A stretch of DNA of 9,491 nt, from positions 1 through 9,491 of the forward strand of contig SKQJ01000432.1 in NCBI GenBank assembly GCA_007119075.1, given 5' to 3'. The position numbers and the translations under genes are program-made. The stretch is from Bacteroidales bacterium (GTDB lineage: Bacteria > Bacteroidota > Bacteroidia > Bacteroidales > PUMT01). Positions within the stretch are counted from its first letter, which is position 1. Each line of letters starts with the position of its first letter. The notes under the pieces are model-generated. The model was given only the letters and a program-made list of their open reading frames with translations. It ran no database searches and was not told where the DNA came from. Below are positions 1 to 6,522 of this stretch, in pieces.

Positions 1-1019
1 GCGCCTCCGTGATATTTAAGAGCGCGGACGGTTGCAACCAGCACGACCACCTTTGGCGATAACCCGGAATATCCGCATTTTATATCGAAGAACTTTTCTG
101 CTCCGAGGTCAAAGCCGAATCCTGCTTCGGTCACCACATAATCCGAAAGCGAAAGCCCCATCCGGGTGGCAATAACCGAATTGGTTCCCTGCGCTATATT
201 GGCGAACGGACCTCCATGAATGATCGCCGGAGTGTTCTCCATGGTCTGGACAAGATTTGGCTTTATGGCATCCTTCATTAAGGCCGTCATAGCTCCGTGA
301 GCCTTCAGGTCGCGGGCGAAAACAGGCTTTCTGTCAAAGGTAAACCCGATGAAAATGTTGCCCATCCTTTCCTTCAGGTCAGCCAGATTATCGGCCAGGC
401 ACAATGCGGCCATTATTTCAGAGGCGGCCGTGATGTTGAATCCTCCCTCACGCGGCACTCCGCTCATGCGCCCGCCAAGGCCCACCACTATATGACGAAG
501 CGAACGGTCATTCATATCCATAGCCCTCTTCCACTGTACGGTTCGCGGATCGATTCCAATATTCCGCTTATTGCTCTGGATATTGTTGTCTATCAAGGCC
601 GAAAGCAGATTGTTGGCCTTTTCTATGGCAGAAAAATCACCGGTAAAATGAAGATTTATATCTTCCATTGGCAGAACCTGCGAATAACCGCCGCCTGTGG
701 CTCCTCCCTTAATGCCAAAAACCGGCCCCAGTGAAGGTTCCCTCAGAACAACCGTGCACTTTTTGCCTGCCCGGTTAAGCCCCTGCGTCAGGCCAATAGA
801 CATGGTTGTTTTGCCTTCGCCGGCAGGAGTTGGAGAAATTGCGGAGACAAGGATCAGTGTGTTGTTCTTCACCTTTTCCGTGTCAATGTACTTAAGGGGT
901 ATTTTGGCTTTATATCTGCCATACAGCTCAAGATCATCTTCATGTATTCCCAGCTCGGCACCTATCTGCGATATGGGTTTCATTTCCGTTTCATAGGCGA
1001 GTTCAATGTCGGATTTCAT
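1..1019 (-). CDS. fhs: Formate-tetrahydrofolate ligase, N-terminal part (cut by window edge)
   Basis: This cytoplasmic enzyme (10-formyltetrahydrofolate synthetase) joins formate to tetrahydrofolate using ATP, giving 10-formyl-THF for purine and one-carbon metabolism. I translated the minus strand by hand from the ATG at 1019. The frame stays open for 339 codons to the window edge, against a usual family length of about 555, so the C-terminal third is missing only because the window ends. Visible family features are the phosphate-binding loop TPAGEGKTT at residues 64-72, REPSLGPVFGIKGGATGGG at about 93-111, VPREGGFNITAASEIMA at about 188-204, and VATVRALKYHGG just before the edge. The start is supported by family-like sequence from the first residues (IELAYETEMKPI). 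No Shine-Dalgarno sequence is visible. It lies downstream of gldB on the same strand, about 130 nt away across a strong inverted repeat, so cotranscription is uncertain. Identification is very secure. Confidence 0.97.
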   Translation of the reverse strand, partial: MKSDIELAYETEMKPISQIGAELGIHEDDLELYGRYKAKIPLKYIDTEKVKNNTLILVSAISPTPAGEGKTTMSIGLTQGLNRAGKKCTVVLREPSLGPVFGIKGGATGGGYSQVLPMEDINLHFTGDFSAIEKANNLLSALIDNNIQSNKRNIGIDPRTVQWKRAMDMNDRSLRHIVVGLGGRMSGVPREGGFNITAASEIMAALCLADNLADLKERMGNIFIGFTFDRKPVFARDLKAHGAMTALMKDAIKPNLVQTMENTPAIIHGGPFANIAQGTNSVIATRMGLSLSDYVVTEAGFGFDLGAEKFFDIKCGYSGLSPKVVVLVATVRALKYHGG

Positions 1020-1073
1020 ATTAAATGAGGTTTTTATAATGAATAATCGGATAGCCGCATCAGCCTTCGGCAG

Positions 1074-1111
1074 GTGCCGGGACTGACAAGCACCGGGAAA
1101 AATCCCGGCAC
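1074..1111. repeat. GC-rich nested inverted repeat between gldB and fhs (possible terminator or leader structure)
   Basis: The arms 1074-1082 (GTGCCGGGA) and 1103-1111 (TCCCGGCAC) are perfect 9-bp complements with a 20-nt loop. Inside the loop, 1093-1098 (CCGGGA) can instead pair with 1103-1108 across a 4-nt A loop, so two mutually exclusive hairpins share one arm. It lies about 40 nt past the gldB stop and 55-92 nt before the fhs ATG, both on the minus strand. No T-tract follows in either direction, so it is not a textbook intrinsic terminator. It may end gldB transcripts, form part of the fhs leader, or protect an mRNA end. The pairing is seen directly; the role is inferred. Confidence 0.5.
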
Positions 1112-1149
1112 AGCTTTAAGTTTCCTAAATATACAAAACTTATGTCAGA

Positions 1150-2232
1150 TTAAGGCCTGTAACGGGCATTATTCAGTATCCGGTGGTAATCTGAATCGAG
1201 CATGAGGTCTTCCAGGCTGATGCCCGGGTTGCGCCTCATATAGGAATCAACGATCTGCCAGCCAAGCCATACGGCGGCCCTTGCAGGAGATTCCCTGGGA
1301 AAACCGGATGTGAAGGGACCCTCATTTATGTAGGTGCCGATAATTTTTGAATCGGTTGAGAACAACAGCTTATTCTCAACAAGGTAGGTCCACATTTGTC
1401 TTTCGTTTTTCCTGCACCACTCAAGCTGTGCCCTGGTGAATCCGGTTTTAACCGTGTCGTGCTGGTCAGGAAGCATCCTGTCGGCAAAATAGAGCATTTT
1501 GCCCTGGTAAATCATGTTGCTCAACAAATCGTCTTTTCCCTCATCGAGCTCAAACTCGGTCATCGCCCAGCCAATAAGGCAGTCGGCCGGGATTTTGGCA
1601 GCATACATTTTGTTTCTCTGAAACAGGGGCAGCTGCAGCTGGGAATAAAATATATGACCGGGCCCGAGGTATTTGTCAAGCCCTATGGCAAGAATGCTGT
1701 CGGCAACGACTATCGACTGATTGAACCCGGAAATAAAAGTATATACCCGGGGAACGGTGTAGCCGGGAAAATAATACATATAGTGCCTGAATCCCTTTTC
1801 AATCTCCGATTCTATATTGTCAAGGTCGGGGAAAGCAGCCCGTGTCTCCTTCTGCAGCCGGTAAATATCCAGGTCCGTAAGGAAAGTGCGCAAATGTTGC
1901 ACATATGCGGGAGAACCTGTATCGCCTATCCTGATGATCAAATGGTTGTAAATCTCAAAAAAATCACCGTATTTTTCCTTTATCCGGGTCAGGTGGTATG
2001 GGATGCTATCGATATCGAGGCTGAACAGGTCCGTGTCCAGTCGCCTGATCTCAATTTCCAGAGGGATGTCGTCAATATCAGCTTCCTGGCGCTCCGGGGA
2101 ACAGCCAGCCATAATAAGCATAATCATAATCATCACTCCGGCCGTCGATTTCAGATGCCTGGCCAGGCGGTGCTTTGCTGCCGGCAGTGAAATATACCGG
2201 CAAAGGGTGAGATCATACAGGTTGTCCGTCAT
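1150..2232 (-). CDS. gldB: Gliding motility lipoprotein GldB
   Basis: GldB is a cell-envelope lipoprotein first found as essential for gliding in Flavobacterium johnsoniae and widespread in Bacteroidota; its biochemical role is not settled. From the ATG at 2232 the protein is 360 residues. A basic stretch (KHRLARHLK, about 20-28) precedes a hydrophobic segment rich in Met and Ile, then a lipobox ending in Cys44 (IMAGC), which fits a signal-peptidase II lipoprotein. Family signatures include the FPGY and YTFISGFNQSIVVADS region (about 155-179), AIGLDKYLG (182-190), and the C-terminal block NEGPFTSGFPRESPARAA followed by GWQIVDSYMRRNP (about 303-337). A longer reading from a TTG at 2277 adds 15 residues but has no ribosome site and is unnecessary. 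The N-terminus ahead of the hydrophobic segment is rather long, so a start further down is possible. It is divergent from the barrel-nadE pair; other gld genes are not in the window. Confidence 0.9.
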   Translation of the reverse strand: MTDNLYDLTLCRYISLPAAKHRLARHLKSTAGVMIMIMLIMAGCSPERQEADIDDIPLEIEIRRLDTDLFSLDIDSIPYHLTRIKEKYGDFFEIYNHLIIRIGDTGSPAYVQHLRTFLTDLDIYRLQKETRAAFPDLDNIESEIEKGFRHYMYYFPGYTVPRVYTFISGFNQSIVVADSILAIGLDKYLGPGHIFYSQLQLPLFQRNKMYAAKIPADCLIGWAMTEFELDEGKDDLLSNMIYQGKMLYFADRMLPDQHDTVKTGFTRAQLEWCRKNERQMWTYLVENKLLFSTDSKIIGTYINEGPFTSGFPRESPARAAVWLGWQIVDSYMRRNPGISLEDLMLDSDYHRILNNARYRP

Positions 2233-2382
2233 CGGAAAAGCGAATGGTATCAATAATGGTTTTGCAAATAATAACAATACAAACGGAATTTTTGGTTATT
2301 TTTGTGTACAGTCCGGTAATTTTAAAAATATAGCCTGCCAGATACCGTAAAGATAGAATTTAAGTCTTTTTATCCATAATGG

Positions 2383-2435
2383 CCGGCAACATATTTTGCC
2401 GGATTGCCGGAAGAAGCAAAGCCGGGAGTTCCGGC
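2383..2435. repeat. Small CCGGC hairpins in the gldB / barrel-gene divergent spacer
   Basis: The 271-bp spacer between the divergent gldB and barrel genes (2233-2503) holds no gene that I can support. It contains a 7-bp perfect inverted repeat, CCGGCAA at 2383-2389 with TTGCCGG at 2396-2402 (6-nt loop). A further TTGCCGG-like copy sits at 2404-2410, and a 5-bp hairpin is formed by GCCGG 2421-2425 with CCGGC 2431-2435. If transcription of the barrel gene starts upstream of these, they would fold in its 5' leader. CCGG-type words are common in this genome, so the pairing may be partly compositional. Confidence 0.35.
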
Positions 2436-2503
2436 TGTCCTAACCGGATGCGACGCTCCCTTGAAAACAATGAATCAATAACTGCCAAACAGCCTTAATA
2501 TTC

Positions 2504-3169
2504 ATGACACATAATAAAAACATCATAATAATAATCCTGGCAGCCCTGCCCCTTTTTTCGCCTGCCCAGAATTTCAGATTCAGCGCCTTCGCCGATCCCC
2601 AGATCACCTGGATGCAGCCGGATAACGGCATCGCCGAAAGCGCCGGCATACGGGCAGGATTTGACATTGGATTTGAAATGGATTATTTTTTCAATGAAAA
2701 TTACGCATTTTCGACCGGCCTTTCGATCAACAATCTTGGCGGGAAGCTGAAATTCCACCAGCCTGTTGAGTTCCGGTTCCGCGACAACGGGGAAACCGTA
2801 TGGACCGGCCCGGGAGACATCGTGATCTACAGGCTTCAATATCTCAACATTCCCCTGGGCATGAAATTTACGACCCGGCAAATAGGGTATTCCACCTATT
2901 ACGTCAAGCTCGGTTCCACCGGCCATATCAATACACGATCCAGTGCAGATATTTCAGCGCTGGGCATTGAACGAAGAACCCTTGAGGATGAAATAGGGCC
3001 TGTGACTTTCTCATATCATTTCGGTGCAGGGGTGCATTATTCACTTGGCGGAAGGACCGCCCTTACCGGGGGAATTGAATATAAGAACAGGTTTGTAGAC
3101 ATCACCCCCAACCCGGCTTTCAGGACAAATCTTCAATCTTTTGCGATAAGGCTCGGAGTGCTTTTCTAA
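2504..3169 (+). CDS. Outer-membrane beta-barrel protein, PorT-like/porin family
   Basis: This is a predicted 221-residue outer-membrane protein. Residues 1-21 form a signal peptide: a Lys near the start, a run of Ile/Leu/Ala, and a cleavage site after SPA before QNFRF. The mature part alternates short beta-strand-like stretches with aromatic residues and Gly-rich turns (for example FDIGFEMDYFFNENYAFSTG at about 53-72, and YHFGAGVHYSLGG at about 166-178). It ends in a hydrophobic strand finishing in Phe (FAIRLGVLF), the usual C-terminal signature of outer-membrane barrels. Size and pattern match the small 8-strand 'outer membrane beta-barrel' group of Bacteroidota, which includes PorT-like proteins; I cannot assign it to PorT itself. 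The nadE start lies only 37 nt downstream on the same strand, so the two are probably cotranscribed. Its ligand or partner is unknown. Confidence 0.8.
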   Translation: MTHNKNIIIIILAALPLFSPAQNFRFSAFADPQITWMQPDNGIAESAGIRAGFDIGFEMDYFFNENYAFSTGLSINNLGGKLKFHQPVEFRFRDNGETVWTGPGDIVIYRLQYLNIPLGMKFTTRQIGYSTYYVKLGSTGHINTRSSADISALGIERRTLEDEIGPVTFSYHFGAGVHYSLGGRTALTGGIEYKNRFVDITPNPAFRTNLQSFAIRLGVLF

Positions 3170-3206
3170 GATCCTCCAAGGCCGCCAAATTTGATAACCA
3201 TACTTT

Positions 3207-4862
3207 ATGAAAATAGTCCTCGCCCAGATAAATCTGCATGTTGGGAACATAGAAGAAAATACTACCAAGATTGTTTTTGGCATAAAACAAGCCCAGCAAT
3301 TCAATGCCGACCTTATAATCTTCCCTGAATTGTCGATTTGCGGATATCCGCCGCTCGACATGCTTGATTACAGGGAATTCACAATGAGATGCCATGCTGC
3401 CGTAGAGAAGATAGCCCGGATATGCACGGATATTGCCGCCATTATCGGATCGCCTTCCCTGAACCCTGCAAAAGACGGCAAGAGCCTTCATAATTCGGCC
3501 TTTTTTTGTGCCGGCGGAAAGATCCAGAGCATTCATCATAAAACACTGCTGCCCGATTATGATGTCTTTGACGAATACCGGTATTTTGAGCCGAACAGGG
3601 AATTCAATGTGGTTGAATACAAGGGGACCCGCATAGCCATAACCATTTGCGAAGATCTGTGGACCGAGCAGAATTTCCACAACAGCTTCATCAATAAACG
3701 GCTTTATACAATATCTCCCATGGATCAGCTGATCAGCCAGGATCCCGGAATCATTGTAAACATTTCAGCCTCGCCCTTTGCATGGCAGAAGGTTCAGACA
3801 AAAAAGGATGTTTTTATCGAAGCGGCAAAAAAGCACAGCCTGCCGGTCTTTATGGTAAACCAGGTTGGTGCCAATACCGATCTTATTTTTGAAGGCGGGT
3901 CGCTTGTAGTCAACCCTAAAGGAGAAATATATGACAGGATCTCACGGTTCGAGGAAGATTTTCAGATATATGATCTCGATGAAGTATTGACTGCACCGGC
4001 CCACGGCGCCGATCCTGCAGTATCGGACAGGCAGAAAATTATTTTCAATGCCCTTGTGCTCGGCATCAGGGATTTCTTTGTTAAAAACGGCTTTGAACAG
4101 GCTCTCATTGGCTTGTCGGGAGGCATAGATTCGGCTGTTACCGCGGTCCTTGCAGCGGAAGCCCTTGGCCATGAAAATGTAAAATGTGTTTTCATGCCCT
4201 CTGAATATACCATGGAAGTTTCCCGCGAAGGCGCGGGGAAGCTTGCCGAAACCATTAATGTATCCCTGACGGAGACAGCCATCGACAGCCTTTTCGATTC
4301 GTTCAAAGAGACTCTCCGCCCCTTATTCAAGGATCTGTCCGAAAACACTGCCGAAGAAAATATCCAGGCGAGGATACGGGGAACACTTTTAATGGCAATA
4401 GCAAATAAATTCGGATATATCCTGCTGAATACCTCAAACAAAAGCGAGTCGGCCGTCGGGTATTCGACCCTTTACGGAGATACCAGCGGAGCGCTGGCCG
4501 TCCTCGGGGATGTTTACAAAACACAGGTTTATGAGCTTGCCCGGTACATCAACCGGACCGAGGAGATAATCCCTGCAAGCATAATAGACCGGGCTCCGAG
4601 TGCCGAGCTCAGGGAGGGACAGGAAGATGCCGATTCATTGCCGGAATATGACATTCTCGACCCCATCCTTTTCAGGTATATCGAAGAACACAAGGATGCT
4701 GCCGTAATTGCCGGGGAAGGATTTGAAACCGGACTTGTAAAAAAAGTGATCTCCCTTGTAGATACATCCGAATTTAAAAGATACCAGTCCCCTCCGGTAT
4801 TGCGAATAAGTCCGAAGGCATTCGGACATGGCAGGCGCATGCCGCTCGTGGCAAAATACTGA
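3207..4862 (+). CDS. nadE: Glutamine-dependent NAD+ synthetase
   Basis: This enzyme catalyses the last step of NAD synthesis: it adenylates deamido-NAD+ with ATP and amidates it using ammonia released from glutamine. The protein is 551 residues with two domains. The N-terminal nitrilase-type amidase (about 1-260) has the expected catalytic triad Glu41 (FPELSICGYPP), Lys112 (HHKTLLPDYDVFDEYRYF) and Cys148 (ITICEDLW). The C-terminal ATP-pyrophosphatase synthetase domain (about 270-551) carries the loop SGGIDS at 304-309, NTSNKSE at 408-414, and the RAPSAEL and DSLPEYDILDPIL segments (about 462-487). Length matches the two-domain bacterial type of about 540-550 residues. The ATG at 3207 begins directly with the first amidase strand (MKIVLAQIN), so the start is secure despite no visible Shine-Dalgarno. 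It follows the barrel gene by 37 nt. I recall nadE near gldB in other Bacteroidota, so this neighbourhood may be conserved. Confidence 0.97.
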   Translation: MKIVLAQINLHVGNIEENTTKIVFGIKQAQQFNADLIIFPELSICGYPPLDMLDYREFTMRCHAAVEKIARICTDIAAIIGSPSLNPAKDGKSLHNSAFFCAGGKIQSIHHKTLLPDYDVFDEYRYFEPNREFNVVEYKGTRIAITICEDLWTEQNFHNSFINKRLYTISPMDQLISQDPGIIVNISASPFAWQKVQTKKDVFIEAAKKHSLPVFMVNQVGANTDLIFEGGSLVVNPKGEIYDRISRFEEDFQIYDLDEVLTAPAHGADPAVSDRQKIIFNALVLGIRDFFVKNGFEQALIGLSGGIDSAVTAVLAAEALGHENVKCVFMPSEYTMEVSREGAGKLAETINVSLTETAIDSLFDSFKETLRPLFKDLSENTAEENIQARIRGTLLMAIANKFGYILLNTSNKSESAVGYSTLYGDTSGALAVLGDVYKTQVYELARYINRTEEIIPASIIDRAPSAELREGQEDADSLPEYDILDPILFRYIEEHKDAAVIAGEGFETGLVKKVISLVDTSEFKRYQSPPVLRISPKAFGHGRRMPLVAKY

Positions 4863-4958
4863 ATTCGAAAGATAAACCGAAATCAACAGGTTTCTGCGAT
4901 TATTTTTAATATATTAGTCGCCCCATACGATTGTTTAACAGCAGCAATTTTTTTCCGG

Positions 4959-5654
4959 ATGACTGGTTTTATCTGCAATCATTGCATTAATAATGCAAAC
5001 TCCATTTTTTTCAGCCTCGGCCAGGAAGAGAAAATGATCCTTTCTCAAAAACATAAATGCCTGAAATTCAGCAAAAATCAGATAATCTACAGGGAAGGCG
5101 AAAAGCCTGACGGGCTTATCTGCCTTTCGGCCGGGAAGGTCAAGATTTACAAGGAGGGCATAGGCGGCAGGGAACAAATTGTACGTATGGCAAGGCCCGT
5201 GGGCTTTATAGGCTACAGGGCTCTTTTTGCCGAAGAGAATTATATGGCTACTTCTGTAGCCCTGGAGGATTCTACGATCTGCATCATAAACAGGGACGTC
5301 CTTTTCCAGGTGCTCTCCACCAATTCCGAATTATCCCTTAAGATTATCAGATCATTTGCCACAGAGCTGGGGTTTTCCAATAGCCGTACGGTCAATCTCA
5401 CCCAGAAGCATATCAGGGGAAGGCTGGCCGAGTCGCTGATTTTCCTGAAAGACACCTACGGTCTGGAAACTGATAACGAAACAATTAAGGTATACCTTTC
5501 AAGAGAGGATATCGCAAATCTCTCCAACATGACTACCTCTAACGCTATCCGCACTCTTTCAAATTTTGCCACCGAAAATGTTATAGCTATAGACGGAAGA
5601 AAAATACGGATCAGGGACCTCGCCCGGCTCGAAAGGATAAGCGAACACGGATAA
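4959..5654 (+). CDS. Crp/Fnr-family transcriptional regulator
   Basis: A 231-residue predicted DNA-binding regulator. Residues about 15-130 form a cyclic-nucleotide-binding-type beta-roll (QIIYREGEKPDGLICLSAGKV, then an IGYRALFAEE segment in place of the usual phosphate cassette). A long dimerisation helix follows at about 122-165. The C-terminal winged helix-turn-helix (about 178-220) contains LSREDIANLSNMTTSNAIRT, ending in the wing KIRIRD. The N-terminus holds Cys6 and Cys9 (CNHC); other cysteines are at 34, 55 and 108. This is not the four-cysteine arrangement of E. coli FNR, so oxygen sensing through an iron-sulfur cluster cannot be claimed. The phosphate cassette lacks the usual cAMP-binding Arg-Ser pair, so cAMP is unlikely as ligand. 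The ATG at 4959 keeps the CxxC, which is common at the N-terminus of Bacteroidota Crp/Fnr proteins. The 96-nt AT-rich gap after nadE may hold its own promoter, but I see no clear motif. Target genes are unknown. Confidence 0.9.
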   Translation: MTGFICNHCINNANSIFFSLGQEEKMILSQKHKCLKFSKNQIIYREGEKPDGLICLSAGKVKIYKEGIGGREQIVRMARPVGFIGYRALFAEENYMATSVALEDSTICIINRDVLFQVLSTNSELSLKIIRSFATELGFSNSRTVNLTQKHIRGRLAESLIFLKDTYGLETDNETIKVYLSREDIANLSNMTTSNAIRTLSNFATENVIAIDGRKIRIRDLARLERISEHG

Positions 5655-5663
5655 TGAACTATC

Positions 5664-5681
5664 CCGGGGGCGGAACCCCGG
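5664..5681. terminator. Hairpin between convergent genes, possible bidirectional terminator
   Basis: CCGGGG at 5664-5669 and CCCCGG at 5676-5681 pair perfectly over 6 bp with a 6-nt loop. The hairpin starts 10 nt after the regulator's stop codon and lies about 70 nt past the glycosyltransferase stop on the opposite strand. This is where a shared terminator is expected between converging genes. No T-tract follows on either side, so termination efficiency is uncertain. Confidence 0.4.
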
Positions 5682-5749
5682 AGCACAAACCGGAATTTAC
5701 TGCCAGGGGACGCGGGTTTCAGACTGCCGGAATCAATAAAAACCTCTCG

Positions 5750-6511
5750 CTATTTTTCAGGATTGCGGTGCAGCTGTCTCAGCTTTACATACTTAAGAAA
5801 AGTCTCAAAAGAAATTATGCTGCTGATAACCAATCCGTAATAACCCTGCATAAAACCCCTTTTCAGTATCAGCTCCCTGAAAAACTTCCAGAGGGGACGG
5901 AAGATGATCTTCATGTATCCGGATTTTATGCCCTCGTCATAGTAAGACCGGGCGGCTATGGATGTAAAATTGTTAACCTGCCTGATATGATCGGAAACCG
6001 AGTAAAAGGAGTAATGCTCAATATCCCCCTTCAATAGCCTGGTTGACGATCCCTTCTGCAATTCAACCCTGTCGTGCGGGTTCATGCCTGTCCATTTCCC
6101 TTTCTCCCTGAGCCATAACCGCAGTTTCCTGTCGGGATACCAGCTTGTATATTTGATCCAGGTGCCGCAATAGTTGTTGATGCGGTTAAAATAGTACCCG
6201 TCATGTTTCCAGTTGCTCCGTGCCTCGAGAATTGATTCCCGGAGCTGCGGCGAAAGAGCCTCATCGGCGTCGAGCGACAGCACCACCGGAAATTTCGCTT
6301 TGCTTACGGCAAAATTCTTTTGTTCCACATACCCCTCAAATTCATTCCTGATGAATCTGACTCCGAATTTTTCACAGATTTCAGCTGTCCGGTCAGTCGA
6401 ACAGGAATCAACAACCAGTATTTCATCGGCAATTCCCGTCAGCGACTTCAGGCACCTTTCTATGTTTTTTTCCTCGTTAAGAGTGATGATAACAGCTGAT
6501 ATTTCCGGCAT
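5750..6511 (-). CDS. Family 2 glycosyltransferase (WaaE/LgtF-like)
   Basis: A 253-residue GT-A fold sugar transferase that probably acts at the cytoplasmic face of the inner membrane. The N-terminus shows the nucleotide-sugar-binding start ISAVIITLNEEKNIERCL (4-21), then ILVVDSCSTDRT (31-42), and the metal-binding DAD motif in LSLDADEAL (79-87). The central block YTSWYPDRKLRLW (121-133) and the HYSFYSVSDHIRQVN segment (166-180) resemble the group containing WaaE/LgtF, beta-1,4-glucosyltransferases of lipopolysaccharide core synthesis. A hydrophobic, basic C-terminus (about 203-240) could attach it to the membrane. Length is normal for the group. The ATG at 6511 starts 11 nt after the MurF-Alr stop, so the two are very likely cotranscribed, which fits a role in envelope glycan assembly. 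Sugar donor and acceptor cannot be read from the sequence; group identification is good, exact function is not. Confidence 0.88.
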   Translation of the reverse strand: MPEISAVIITLNEEKNIERCLKSLTGIADEILVVDSCSTDRTAEICEKFGVRFIRNEFEGYVEQKNFAVSKAKFPVVLSLDADEALSPQLRESILEARSNWKHDGYYFNRINNYCGTWIKYTSWYPDRKLRLWLREKGKWTGMNPHDRVELQKGSSTRLLKGDIEHYSFYSVSDHIRQVNNFTSIAARSYYDEGIKSGYMKIIFRPLWKFFRELILKRGFMQGYYGLVISSIISFETFLKYVKLRQLHRNPEK

Positions 6512-6522
6512 ATCCTTATTTT

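Noticed and set aside
297..734. 145-codon plus-strand frame at the left edge
   Set aside because: It is the complement of fhs, whose minus-strand translation matches its family throughout.
1396..2190. Long open frame (264 codons) on the plus strand opposite gldB
   Set aside because: It is wholly antisense to a confidently identified gene, has no recognisable domain, and its composition is what the complement of gldB gives.
2275..2277. TTG as a start for gldB (375-residue form)
   Set aside because: It adds 15 hydrophobic residues ahead of the lipoprotein signal and has no ribosome site; the ATG at 2232 is simpler.
2297..2304. TATTTTTG, a perfect match to the Bacteroides -7 promoter box
   Set aside because: No TTTG-type -33 element lies at the right distance and the next plus-strand gene starts 200 nt away; a chance match in AT-rich DNA is likely.
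4863..4958. Possible FNR/CRP operator upstream of the regulator gene (autoregulation)
   Set aside because: I looked for a TTGAT-N4-ATCAA or TGTGA-N6-TCACA palindrome and found none.
5654..6037. 127-codon plus-strand frame starting at the regulator stop codon
   Set aside because: Most of it is the complement of the glycosyltransferase gene, and the translated sequence shows no domain.
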